The notes: generated from the letters alone by a model not told the origin. Positions 1-7,597 are shown, counted from the first letter of the stretch. The stretch: DNA of 64,000 bases from Streptomyces sp. NRRL B-24484 (GCF_000717715.1 NZ_JOAI01000026.1:46365-110364), one strand, 5' to 3'. Numbers and translations are program-made.

Positions 1-872
1 GCGACGCCGCGCAGCAGGATCACCGTCGGCAGGCCGCGGGCCGCCCGCAGCGTGCCCGGCGGCAGCAGCCGCACCACGGCCGGCAGCAGCAGCGCGGCGC
101 CCAGCGCGGCCGGCACCAGACCCAGCAGGTCCAGGCGCTGGCCCGCGTACTGCAGCAGCCCGGCGCCGAGCGCCGCCAGGGCCGCGCACCAGGTGCGGCG
201 GCGGTCGAAGGGCGCCGGCTGCACCGACGGCCGGGCCCGCTCCGAGCGGCGCAGCGCCGGACCCATCACGGCGAGGGGCAGCAGGATCAGCACCGGCACC
301 GCCAGAAACACCCAGCGCCAGCCGAGGTGCTGGGTCACCGCGCCGGAGACCAGCGGGCCGACGATGGACGGCAGCACCCAGGCCGCGGAGAACGCCGCGA
401 ACACCGACGGCCGCAGCCGCTCCGGGAAGGCCCGGCCCACCACCACGTACAGCGCGACGATCACCAGACCGCCGCCGAGGCCCTGGATCGCCCGGCCGGC
501 TACGAAGGGCCACATCCCGACCGCCGTGCCGGCCACCACCAGGCCCGCCCCGAACACCGCGATGCCGGTGAAGAGCGGTGCCAGCGGGCCGCGCCGGTCG
601 CACCACTGGCCGGAGACCACCAGGGCGAACAGCGTCGTCGTGAAGTAGCCGGAGAAGGCGAAGGCGTACAGGCCGAGCCCGTCGAGCTGCCGGGCGGCGA
701 CCGGCATCGCGGTGTTCACCGCCGTGGCCTCGAAGGCGAGCAGCAGCACCACCGAGACGATCCCCAGCGTCAGCGCCCGGTACGGCCCGCTCATCACGCC
801 CCCGGTGTCGGGGGCGGCGTCGGGCACGGGGGCAGCACGGTCGACCGGGGTCGAGGAGGAGGTGGTGGCCAT
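1..872 (-). CDS. MFS transporter, 3' end outside the window
   Basis: Reverse-strand reading frame starts at ATG 872 and runs off the left edge, so only about the first 290 codons are present. After a polar N-terminus of about 25 residues come successive hydrophobic helices. Between the second and third helices lies the major-facilitator motif (WCDRRGP), and RAIQGLGGG follows in the fourth helix. The pattern fits a drug/proton antiporter-type exporter of the inner membrane. The substrate cannot be read from sequence. The guanidinium exporter gene lies 94 bases upstream of it on the same strand, so the two could be co-transcribed, but I see no direct proof. Family call is firm; substrate unknown. 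Confidence 0.85.
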   Translation of the reverse strand, partial: MATTSSSTPVDRAAPVPDAAPDTGGVMSGPYRALTLGIVSVVLLLAFEATAVNTAMPVAARQLDGLGLYAFAFSGYFTTTLFALVVSGQWCDRRGPLAPLFTGIAVFGAGLVVAGTAVGMWPFVAGRAIQGLGGGLVIVALYVVVGRAFPERLRPSVFAAFSAAWVLPSIVGPLVSGAVTQHLGWRWVFLAVPVLILLPLAVMGPALRRSERARPSVQPAPFDRRRTWCAALAALGAGLLQYAGQRLDLLGLVPAALGAALLLPAVVRLLPPGTLRAARGLPTVILLRGV

Positions 873-966
873 GCCTGCCATCGTAAGGCGCTCGGGCGCC
901 GGTGACTCCTGACCATCGGTCGGTGATCACCCGGGACCTCCGACCTGGGGCCCGGTGGCTTACGGC

Positions 967-1281
967 TCAGTGCAGCACCTTGAGGCCCAGCACCCCGCCG
1001 ACGATCAGCAACAGGCAGGTCACCCGGGCCGCCGTCATCGCGTCGCCCAGTGCCGCCGTCCCGTACAGCGCCGTCCCGACCGCACCGATGCCCACCCACA
1101 CCGCGTAGCCCGTGCCCAGGGGGATGCTGCGCAGCGCGTACGCCAGGCCGCCCATCGACAGCACCAGCGCCACCGCGAACACCACGCTCGGCACCAGGCG
1201 CGAGAACCCCTTGGCCGCCTCCAGCGACACCGCCCAGACGGTCTCCAGCACGCCCGCCACGATCAACACCAGCCACGCCAC
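967..1281 (-). CDS. gdx: Guanidinium exporter, SMR family Gdx/SugE subtype
   Basis: 104-residue small multidrug resistance protein with four hydrophobic helices, the usual family length. The N-terminus reads VAWLVLIVAGVLETVWAVSL, with Gly10, Glu13 (the essential membrane carboxylate) and Trp16 placed as in Gdx/SugE proteins, and GTGYAVWVGIGAVG further on. Gdx proteins export guanidinium in exchange for protons. I chose GTG 1281 because GGAGG lies 7 bases upstream and the protein then begins at the family N-terminus; a longer frame from 1365 would run through the riboswitch. The guanidine-III aptamer in the leader separates this from the general quaternary-ammonium exporters of the same family. 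Confidence 0.93.
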   Translation of the reverse strand: MAWLVLIVAGVLETVWAVSLEAAKGFSRLVPSVVFAVALVLSMGGLAYALRSIPLGTGYAVWVGIGAVGTALYGTAALGDAMTAARVTCLLLIVGGVLGLKVLH

Positions 1282-1302
1282 GACGGCACCTCCGCAGTAG
1301 AG

Positions 1303-1326
1303 GGCGGCAGCTCCGTCGCTGCCGCC
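1303..1326 (-). promoter_or_regulatory. Hairpin between aptamer and ribosome binding site
   Basis: A perfect 9-bp stem (GGCGGCAGC / GCTGCCGCC) with a 6-base loop lies between the guanidine aptamer and the GGAGG of gdx. There is no T-run after it. It is therefore more likely part of a translation-control platform, or a spacer stem, than a classical intrinsic terminator. Copies of TACTGCGG flank the stem, the second one overlapping the GGAGG. Confidence 0.5.
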
Positions 1327-1334
1327 GCAGTACC

Positions 1335-1374
1335 GCGCCGTCTTGTCCTGCCGGGTACGACGCACCTCGTCCGG
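1335..1374 (-). promoter_or_regulatory. Guanidine-III (ykkC-III) riboswitch aptamer
   Basis: On the minus strand the 40 bases contain, in order, CCGGACGAGGTGCG, CGTACCCGG and CAGGACAAGACGGCGC. This matches almost base for base the compact class III guanidine pseudoknot aptamer as I remember it from Thermobifida. The CCGG/CCGG and GTGCGTCGT/ACGGCGC elements can form its helices and pseudoknot. It ends about 53 bases before the GTG start of the guanidinium exporter, the expected target. Ligand-induced expression is the known behaviour of the class; the mechanism here is inferred. Confidence 0.9.
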
Positions 1375-1438
1375 GGCGCTCGATCACGCCACCCCTCGAA
1401 CGTAGCACACGACGACACACGGAATTCATGAACGGACA

Positions 1439-1469
1439 TTGACGCACCCCGCCACTTTCCCCCTAAGAT
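1439..1469 (+). promoter_or_regulatory. Possible sigma-70-type promoter for the tRNA-Cys unit
   Basis: TTGACG at 1439-1444 and TAAGAT at 1464-1469 are good -35 and -10 matches, but the spacer is 19 bases, longer than ideal. It is the only convincing promoter-like pair before tRNA-Cys, so the primary transcript would carry about 200 bases of leader, including the mini-ORF at 1538. Confidence 0.4.
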
Positions 1470-1537
1470 GAATTCACCAGCACGGCGGGGCCGAATACCG
1501 GGCCCGCCGGACACGACAGTGACGACAGGAGTCGGCC

Positions 1538-1621
1538 ATGAACAGGAAGACGGCGGCGATCGCAGCGCCCCGCACCTGTGCCGCCCGTTGTCCCGGCTGT
1601 CGCCGCTCCTGTCGCGCCTGA
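1538..1621 (+). CDS. Candidate 27-residue Cys-rich peptide ORF
   Basis: ATG 1538 is preceded by a strong ribosome binding site (ACAGGAG, 6 bases upstream) and followed by 27 codons and TGA. The peptide begins MNRKTAAIAAP, and its last 14 residues contain four cysteines (TCAARCPGCRRSC). It ends 58 bases before tRNA-Cys on the same strand. It could be a Cys-sensing leader peptide, a small secreted or metal-binding peptide, or the stub of a decayed exported protein: the start looks like a signal peptide, and a +1 frame continues as a Pro/Ala-rich stretch. I do not recognise a family; whether it is translated is uncertain. Confidence 0.35.
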   Translation: MNRKTAAIAAPRTCAARCPGCRRSCRA

Positions 1622-1679
1622 CGCGCGCCTCGTTCCACCCTTCCCCCGACGGGCCCGCACGGGCATCCCCGTCGCCCCC

Positions 1680-1754
1680 GGCCGTGTGCCCGAGTGGTTC
1701 AGGGAGCCGCCTGCAAAGCGGTTTACGTGGGTTCAATTCCCGCCACGGCCTCCA
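1680..1754 (+). tRNA. tRNA-Cys (GCA)
   Basis: Full cloverleaf: 7-bp acceptor GGCCGTG/CACGGCC, short D stem, anticodon arm GCCGC-CTGCAAA-GCGGT with anticodon GCA, and T arm GTGGG-TTCAATT-CCCGC. The discriminator is T (U73), the known identity base for cysteine tRNA. CCA is encoded at 1752-1754; without it the gene ends at 1751. Confidence 0.97.
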
Positions 1755-1760
1755 TTTCCG

Positions 1761-1795
1761 CACCACCGGACGGTGAATTACGCCGTCCGGCGGTG
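1761..1795 (+). terminator. Intrinsic terminator after tRNA-Cys
   Basis: 13-base arms (CACCACCGGACGG / CCGTCCGGCGGTG, one G-T pair) with a 9-base loop, followed by TTCCCTTTTCCC. It lies 7 bases after the encoded CCA end. Confidence 0.75.
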
Positions 1796-1873
1796 CGGCA
1801 TTCCCTTTTCCCGATCGATGGAATTACCGGAATTCTCCCGGGTCCCTCCGGGGCCGCTCCGCGGGTACGAAGA

Positions 1874-1915
1874 ACGGCGCGGGCCGACCCCGTCGTCCGG
1901 GGTGGCCCGCGCCGT
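1874..1915 (-). terminator. Terminator downstream of the ESX-type cassette
   Basis: Long inverted repeat ACGGCGCGGGCC / GGCCCGCGCCGT with an inner ACCCCG/CGGGGT stem. It lies just after the stop of the glycine-rich WXG protein gene on the minus strand. Confidence 0.7.
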
Positions 1916-1930
1916 CGGCGTGCGGGACGG

Positions 1931-3412
1931 TCAGTCGATCACCGGCGGGTTGGCGGAGCCGCCGCGCCAGGTCTCCTCGTCCTCGACCAGGTAGTCGGGG
2001 CGCTGACCGTTGTTGTTCTTGTCCTTCTTCTTGCCCGCCGCGCCGCCGGGGCCGCCGTGCAGGCCGCCGCCCGGGGCACCGTTCTGGCCGGCCCGGCCCT
2101 TGCCGATCCCGGAACCGCCCTCGGTGAAGGTCCGGCCGCCGGTGCCGCTCTTGGCACCGCCGATCACACCGCCGCCGCGGCGGACCAGTCCGCTGCCGCC
2201 CTTGCCGCCGGCGCCGGCCCCCTTGCCGCCGGCACCGCCCGCACCGGGCATGCCGCCCATGCCGGGCATGCCCTGGCGCGCCGCACCACCGGTGCCGCTA
2301 CCGGCACCACCGGCTCCGGCACCCCCGGTACGACCGCCGGCACCGCCGCCGCCGGAGCCCGTGGCCCCGCCGCGGCCCGCGCCGGTCGTGCCGCTGCGGC
2401 CGGGCAGCGCTCCGCCGCCGAGACCGCCCGGGACGTAGCCGCCGCCCCCACCGAGGCCGCCGCCACCGCCCAGGCCGCCGCCACCGAGACCACCGCCGCC
2501 ACCGAGACCGCCACCACCCCCGGGGTTGGTCGGCAGCGTGCCGAGGCCACCGCCGCCGGGGGTCGGGTTCGTCCCGACCGGCGGCAGGCTGTCGATGCCC
2601 GTGCTCGGCGGAACGACCGGGTGGGACGGGACGGGAATCGTCCCCGGCGGGACGTCGCCCGGCAGCGGGGTCGGCACGTGCGGCGAGCCCGGGATCGTCT
2701 GCTTCGGCCCCTGCGGGTCGACGTGCCCGGGCTTGTCCGACGGGTTCTCCGGCACGCCGTTCGGGTACTTCGGCGTGGGCGGCGGCGGGGCCACGGTGCT
2801 CGGCGGAACGGGGTTCTCCGGCTCCGGCGGGAAGGGCTTCTTGGGGTCGTGGATGTTGCCGGTCTCCGGCGGTCGCATGTACCCCGCGGCCTGGTCGAAC
2901 TGCGGCCCGAGGTGCTCCATGACGCCGATGGCGTACTGGTGCGAGACCTCGGTCGCCGACAGCTCGCTGTAGTTCTTGTTGACCGCGCTGATCCGGTCCA
3001 TGCCGCCGGCCACGTCGGCCTTGAACTGGGCGTCGGAACGGTCGAAACCGTCACCGAGCAGCTTCGCGCCGCGGTCGAGGGTACTGGGCACCTTGATCTG
3101 GGCCATGGTCGCCTTGCTCTGCTGCAGGGCGTCCCCGGCGAACTTCATCGCCGCGGAGGTGTTCTGCGCGTGGGCGGCCGTGTTGGTCATGCTCGTCCGG
3201 AGGGTGTCCGCCCGCTTGGTGAAGCCCTCGGCGGCCGTGCCCTCCCAGTTGGCGGTGGCGTGCTGCACCGCCGTCTGCAGGTCGGCGACGGCCTGCTCCA
3301 GCTCCTGGTGGACGTTGGTCCAGTGCTGGCTGACCTCGTGGATGCGCTCGGGCCTGGAGTGCTCCAGCATCCGCTTCAGCGGGATGAGATCCTCGTGTTC
3401 GAACTGGGTCAT
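1931..3412 (-). CDS. WXG100-domain protein with long Pro/Gly-rich tail
   Basis: 493 residues. Residues 1-160 are mostly helical and carry a Trp-Glu-Gly motif at 56-58 in a helix-turn-helix setting, as in WXG100/ESX substrates. From about 180 on it is low complexity: first proline-rich, then glycine-rich with GGGGLGGGG repeats and PGMGGMPGAGG, ending in an acidic/aromatic tail (LVEDEETW). There is no signal peptide or membrane helix. The likely role is an ESX-type secreted or surface protein with an extended tail. Its start is 1 base from the stop of the 109-residue gene upstream, indicating translational coupling. It is far longer than a typical 100-residue WXG protein; the partner function of the tail is unknown. 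Confidence 0.75.
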   Translation of the reverse strand: MTQFEHEDLIPLKRMLEHSRPERIHEVSQHWTNVHQELEQAVADLQTAVQHATANWEGTAAEGFTKRADTLRTSMTNTAAHAQNTSAAMKFAGDALQQSKATMAQIKVPSTLDRGAKLLGDGFDRSDAQFKADVAGGMDRISAVNKNYSELSATEVSHQYAIGVMEHLGPQFDQAAGYMRPPETGNIHDPKKPFPPEPENPVPPSTVAPPPPTPKYPNGVPENPSDKPGHVDPQGPKQTIPGSPHVPTPLPGDVPPGTIPVPSHPVVPPSTGIDSLPPVGTNPTPGGGGLGTLPTNPGGGGGLGGGGGLGGGGLGGGGGLGGGGGYVPGGLGGGALPGRSGTTGAGRGGATGSGGGGAGGRTGGAGAGGAGSGTGGAARQGMPGMGGMPGAGGAGGKGAGAGGKGGSGLVRRGGGVIGGAKSGTGGRTFTEGGSGIGKGRAGQNGAPGGGLHGGPGGAAGKKKDKNNNGQRPDYLVEDEETWRGGSANPPVID

Positions 3413-3413
3413 C

Positions 3414-3743
3414 TCACGCCCTCCCGGACTGCATGGACCTCGCCGAGGCGACGAACTCGTCCTCGCGCGTCCGGTAGGCGGTGTTCACCGCGTGCGTCTT
3501 GTCGCCGAAGTCGTTGATCAGCGAGTCGAGCTCCTGGATGTGCTGGCTCAGGAACTGCTGCATCTGCGAATGGGCGGCGAAGAGCTTCTTCGCCTGGTCG
3601 AAGTTGGCGCCGAAGTCGTCGCTGACGAGGACGGTGTTGTACTTCGCCTTGTTGCCGCACTCGCTGAGGCCCTGCTGGAGGGCCCTCAGTCGCTTCACGA
3701 CGGCTTCCAACTCGTCCGTGTTGACGCGGTATCCGTCGGCCAT
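3414..3743 (-). CDS. Small helical WXG100-like protein (Trp motif absent)
   Basis: 109 residues, nearly all helical and charged, with no signal peptide. Where WXG100 proteins have Trp-x-Gly, the turn here reads DDFGANF (residues 42-48), so the Trp is missing. Residues 90-94 (YRTRE) match the YxxxD/E secretion signal of type VII substrates. Start ATG 3743 is chosen because GGAGG lies 6 bases before it; a longer frame from 3788 lacks such support. It is followed after 1 base by the 493-residue WXG protein gene, and the two probably form a heterodimer. It is preceded by the two-box motif also found before the mycosin gene. Confidence 0.72.
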   Translation of the reverse strand: MADGYRVNTDELEAVVKRLRALQQGLSECGNKAKYNTVLVSDDFGANFDQAKKLFAAHSQMQQFLSQHIQELDSLINDFGDKTHAVNTAYRTREDEFVASARSMQSGRA

Positions 3744-3826
3744 CTCACTCCTCCCCCTGGAGTCCGTACTTCCCCGTTGTTGCTGCACCCCGTGCGCAAC
3801 GGGGCATGACGCCCTGACAGGGCGTT

Positions 3827-3857
3827 CGATCGTATCGCCTCTAGACCGTGTACTGAC
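3827..3857 (-). promoter_or_regulatory. Two-box promoter-like motif before the WXG gene pair
   Basis: Minus strand reads GTCAG (3857-3853), 15 bases, then CGATACGATCG (3837-3827). The same pair with a 16-base spacer precedes the mycosin gene, and the bases after the second box (ACGCCCTGT / GCGCCCTGT) are also shared. CGATacgATCG is itself a palindrome, so it may be an alternative-sigma promoter or a regulator site. Confidence 0.5.
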
Positions 3858-3863
3858 ACACCG

Positions 3864-5180
3864 TCATCGCGGCGGGTTACCTCCCTGGTGGGGGTTCTGG
3901 TAGGGCTGCTGCTGGGGGTACCCGGGAGGCGGCGGCTGGGTGCCGTAGGGCTGCTGCGCGGGCGGCCAGCCGGGTGCCCCTCCGTAGGGCGCCGCACCGT
4001 ACGGGGCCTGGCCCTGCGGGGGCACCGGGACGGCCGGCGGTCGGCGGCGGCTGCGGGTCACCGCGACGATCACCACGACCAGCAGGACGCCCAGGACGGC
4101 GAGCGCGCCAAGCACCATCAGCGGGGTGACGCCACCGAAGACGGAGGCCTTGCCCACGGGCTGCGACACCGGCGCGTTCGAGGCGGTGCCCGGTGCGGCC
4201 GCACCCCCCGGCGCGGTCAGCGGTCCTTCCTTGCTGCCCGCCGGGATGTCCATGGTGAGCGCCTCGTAGGGGCGGATCACGCCGTACCCGAAGTGCGGGT
4301 CCGGAAGCTTGGCGCCGGCGGCGGACGGCGGGACGGCGGCCGACTTGACCAGCCGGTCGGCCACCTGGCCTGCGGTGAGCTGGGGGAACTTGGCCCGGAC
4401 GAGGGCCGCGGCGCCCGACACGTAGGCCGTCGCGTCGGACGTCCCGTCCGCGAGGCAGTACTGGCTGGACCCGCACTTGCCCGCGCTCACGATGTCGACG
4501 CCGGGCGCGGCCAGCCGGACCTCGGGCCCGGAGTTGGAGTCCGACCAGACCTCGGAGGACTTGTCCGCGGCCGCCACGGCGAGGACGCCCGGCAGGTTCG
4601 CGGGGTTCGCGACCGCGCCGCCGGTGTTCCCCGCGCCGGCGACCACCAGGACGTCGTGCTGGTACGCGTAGGCGACCGCACCCTCCATCTCGCTGTTGGT
4701 GACGGTGGCCGCCTGCGAGATGTTGATGACCTTCGCCCCGTGCTCGACCGCCCAGCGGATGCCCTGCGGGATCACGTCGAGGGCGCTGGCGTCGCCCTTG
4801 TAGACGGGGAGGATCTTCGCCCCGGGCGCCAGGCCGACGACACCGGCGTCGGCACCGTGCCCGTGGCCGGCGATGAGACTCGCCATCCCCGTGCCGTGCG
4901 AGTCCGTCGGCCGGGTGTTGAGGTTCTTGCCGCTCTGGTCGTAGCCGGGCAGGACCTGGCCGGTGAGGTCGGGGTGGGTGGCGTCGACGCCGCTGTCGAT
5001 GACGGCGACGACCACGCCGTTGCCCTTGCTGACGGACCAGACCTTGTCGAGCTTGAAGTACTGGTTGGCCCACTGCCCGTCCCGGACCTGGTCCGCGGAC
5101 GCCCCGGGGGCGGCCGTCAGCAGCAGTGCACCTGCCAATGTCGTGGCACCCAGCACCCGCATGGCCCTGGTCAGCGTCAT
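3864..5180 (-). CDS. mycP: Mycosin-like subtilisin protease (type VII secretion associated)
   Basis: 438-residue S8 family serine protease. Residues 1-30 form a signal peptide ending ASA. The catalytic triad is Asp62 (VIDSGVD), His95 (SHGTGMA) and Ser248 (GTSDATA), with oxyanion Asn185 (GAGN). Cys236 and Cys242 could form a disulfide. A single membrane helix near residues 360-385 is followed by Arg residues and a Pro/Gln/Gly-rich cytoplasmic tail. This is the mycosin layout: the protease sits outside the membrane and processes ESX substrates or stabilises the secretion channel. Start ATG 5180 has only a weak ribosome binding site (ACGGGG); an adjacent GTG at 5183 is possible. The WXG gene pair follows 120 bases downstream. 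Confidence 0.9.
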   Translation of the reverse strand: MTLTRAMRVLGATTLAGALLLTAAPGASADQVRDGQWANQYFKLDKVWSVSKGNGVVVAVIDSGVDATHPDLTGQVLPGYDQSGKNLNTRPTDSHGTGMASLIAGHGHGADAGVVGLAPGAKILPVYKGDASALDVIPQGIRWAVEHGAKVINISQAATVTNSEMEGAVAYAYQHDVLVVAGAGNTGGAVANPANLPGVLAVAAADKSSEVWSDSNSGPEVRLAAPGVDIVSAGKCGSSQYCLADGTSDATAYVSGAAALVRAKFPQLTAGQVADRLVKSAAVPPSAAGAKLPDPHFGYGVIRPYEALTMDIPAGSKEGPLTAPGGAAAPGTASNAPVSQPVGKASVFGGVTPLMVLGALAVLGVLLVVVIVAVTRSRRRPPAVPVPPQGQAPYGAAPYGGAPGWPPAQQPYGTQPPPPGYPQQQPYQNPHQGGNPPR

Positions 5181-5248
5181 CACTACCCCGTCAGTCGTCT
5201 TCTGCTGCCCGTACGTCCTCGCAACGCCCCCACGTGCACAGGGCGCTC

Positions 5249-5280
5249 CGATCGTATCGTCTGTCCGGGCGCAGGCTGAC
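5249..5280 (-). promoter_or_regulatory. Two-box promoter-like motif before the mycosin gene
   Basis: Minus strand reads GTCAG (5280-5276), 16 bases, then CGATACGATCG (5259-5249), about 70 bases before the mycosin start. It matches the arrangement upstream of the WXG gene pair. Confidence 0.5.
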
Positions 5281-5326
5281 GCGGCATCGGCCGACCGGCC
5301 TGCGGGAACGGGGAACGGACGGCGTG

Positions 5327-7597
5327 TCAGCCGGTGGCGACGGCGTCCTCCGGGAGGATCGGCAGGCGGCCGACCGGCATGCCGGTGGCGGCGCGGACGG
5401 CGGCGGCGACCGCCGCGGGCGCGACCACCGCGGGCACCGCACTGACCGCCTTGGCACCGAAGGTCGCGACCACGTCGCGCTCCTCGACCAGGGCGGCGAT
5501 CCGGATGTCGGGGGTGTCGAGCGCGGTCGGCAGCCGGTAGCCGGTGAGCGAGGCGTTGACGGGCCGACCGCCCTCGGTGCGCAGGTTCTCCATCAGGGCG
5601 AGGCCGACGCCCTGGGCGACGGCGCCCTCGATGCGGTCCTCGATCTGGCGGGGGTTCAGGGCGCAGCCGACGTCCTGCGCGACGGTGACGTCCACCACCC
5701 GGACGGCGCCGAGTTCGATGTCCACGTCGACGACGGCCCGCATCGCGCAGAAGGCGATGGAGACGAAGGCGTCGCCCTGCCCGTTCTCGTCCAGCGGCTC
5801 GGTGGGGTGCGGCCGGCACTGGGCGGTGGCCCAGAGCTCCTTGCCCTCCAGGGCCTCGGCGACCGGCATGCCGAGCACCCCGTCGTACGAGGTGATCTTG
5901 CCGTCGGCGATCGAGAGCAGCTCGACGGACATGCCGAAGTTTGCCGCGATCGGCTGCAGCAGCTGGTGGCGGACCATCAGCGCGGCCTTCTCGACGGCGC
6001 CGCCGGACACCCAGGTGTGCCGGCCGCGGGCGGACGGGCCGGCCGCGGGCTGGTCGCTGTCGACGGGGGCGACGTACACCTCGGAGACGCCGAGGACGCT
6101 CTGCACGATCTGCCGGGCGAGGGTGGCGAAGCCCTGGCCGGCGTCGACGGCGGCGCAGATGACGGTGGCGTGGTCGCCGCTGACCCGCACGGTCGCGGTG
6201 GAGACCTCGTCCTCGCCCTCGGCGCCGAGCATGTGCACCATGCCGACGGCGTAGCCGATGCCGCGGCGGACGGCCGCCGGGTCGCCGGCGCCGCCGGGCC
6301 CGCCGGGCAGCAGCCAGTCGGCCTCCGGGTCGTCGACCGGGAGGGCGGGCAGCGGGAGTTCGGTGACCGCGTCGAGCAGCGCCTCGACCGGGGCCGGGCA
6401 GGTGACCGCCTGGCCGGTGGGCAGCGGGTCGCCGGTGGCCATGGCGTTGCGGCGGCGGATCTCCAGCGGCTCGATGCCGACCTGCTTGGCGAGCTGGTCC
6501 AGCTGGGACTCGTAGGCGAAGCAGGTCTGCAGTGCGCCCTCACCGCGCATCCGGCCGGCCGGCGGGTTGTTGGTGCGCACCGCCCAGGCGTCGACGAAGA
6601 CGTTGGGGCAGGTGTACGGGCCGACGGAGAAGGCGGTGGCGGCGGCGAGCGTCTCGGCGGAGACGTCGGCGTAGGCGCCGCCGTCGAGCAGGATCTGCGC
6701 CTCGACCTTGACCAGCTTGCCCTCGGCGTCCGCGTGGTGGCGGTAGCGCAGCAGGGCGGGGTGCCGGGAGGTGTGGGTGTGGAAGGACTCCTCGCGGGTG
6801 AGGGTCATCTTCACCGGGCGGCCGGTGCGCAGCGCCAGCAGGGCGAGCAGCACCTGGAAGGAGAGCGCCTCGCGGTCGGTGGCGGCGCCGGGGACGCCGG
6901 TGACGACGGTGCGCACCCGGTCGGGGTCGAGGCCGAGGCAGGCGGCGGTGCGGTCGCGGTCGCCGTGCGGGTCGGTGGTGGAGAGGTGGAGTTCGACACC
7001 GCCGTCGGGGCGGGGCACGGCGAGGCCGGCCTCGGCGCCGATCGGCGCCGGGTCCTGCCGGCCGACCTGGTAGAGGCCCTCGACGACGAACTCGCCGACC
7101 GCCTCCGGGTCGCCGGTGCGCAGCGGGAGGTGGCGGAAGAGGTTGCCGTCGGGGTGCAGCGGCGGGGCGTTGAAGGCGGCCTCGGGGTCGGTGACGGCCT
7201 CCAGCACCTCGTACTCGACGGCGACGAGGGACGCGGCCAGCCGGGCGGTGTCGGGGGTCTCGGCGGCGACGGCGGCGATCGGTTCGCCGTGGTGGCGGAC
7301 GACCTCGGAGGCGAGCACCGGCCGGTCGCCGGGGTCGGGGCAGGAGGCCAGGTCGGTGGCGGTGACGACGGCGTGCACGCCGGGCAGCGCGAGCGCGGCG
7401 GAGGTGTCGACGGAGACGATCCGGGCGTGCGCGTGCGGCGCGCGCAGCACGGCGCCCCAGAGGAGGCCCTCGGCCCAGAGGTCGGCGGCGTACGGGTAGA
7501 TGCCGAGCGCCTTGGGGAGGGCGTCGGTACGCAGCGGGGAGCTGCCGAGTCCGAACGGTTCGGGCGCCGGGGTGTCCTGCTCGGTGGGCGCGGTCAT
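5327..7597 (-). CDS. Molybdenum hydroxylase large subunit (xanthine dehydrogenase family)
   Basis: 756 residues. The N-terminal part holds the a/b hammerhead domain (LLWGAVLRAPHAHARIVSVD), followed by the molybdopterin-binding region with NNPPAGRMRGEGALQTCFAYES, VDAGQGFATLARQIVQ and GQGDAFVSIAFCAMRAVVDVD, as in XDH/CO dehydrogenase-type large subunits. The motif that normally carries the catalytic glutamate near the C-terminus (GxGE) reads GAKAVSAVP, so Glu appears replaced by Ala. It is the last gene of a three-gene operon and overlaps the 2Fe-2S subunit gene by 4 bases. The substrate is unknown; it may be a non-classical or inactive member. Start ATG 7597 is fixed by the overlap. Confidence 0.85.
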   Translation of the reverse strand: MTAPTEQDTPAPEPFGLGSSPLRTDALPKALGIYPYAADLWAEGLLWGAVLRAPHAHARIVSVDTSAALALPGVHAVVTATDLASCPDPGDRPVLASEVVRHHGEPIAAVAAETPDTARLAASLVAVEYEVLEAVTDPEAAFNAPPLHPDGNLFRHLPLRTGDPEAVGEFVVEGLYQVGRQDPAPIGAEAGLAVPRPDGGVELHLSTTDPHGDRDRTAACLGLDPDRVRTVVTGVPGAATDREALSFQVLLALLALRTGRPVKMTLTREESFHTHTSRHPALLRYRHHADAEGKLVKVEAQILLDGGAYADVSAETLAAATAFSVGPYTCPNVFVDAWAVRTNNPPAGRMRGEGALQTCFAYESQLDQLAKQVGIEPLEIRRRNAMATGDPLPTGQAVTCPAPVEALLDAVTELPLPALPVDDPEADWLLPGGPGGAGDPAAVRRGIGYAVGMVHMLGAEGEDEVSTATVRVSGDHATVICAAVDAGQGFATLARQIVQSVLGVSEVYVAPVDSDQPAAGPSARGRHTWVSGGAVEKAALMVRHQLLQPIAANFGMSVELLSIADGKITSYDGVLGMPVAEALEGKELWATAQCRPHPTEPLDENGQGDAFVSIAFCAMRAVVDVDIELGAVRVVDVTVAQDVGCALNPRQIEDRIEGAVAQGVGLALMENLRTEGGRPVNASLTGYRLPTALDTPDIRIAALVEERDVVATFGAKAVSAVPAVVAPAAVAAAVRAATGMPVGRLPILPEDAVATG

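Noticed and set aside
3864..5819. A 651-codon open frame extending the mycosin N-terminally
   Set aside because: The extra 210 codons are the shadow of the Mo-hydroxylase gene; the signal peptide at 5180 marks the true start.
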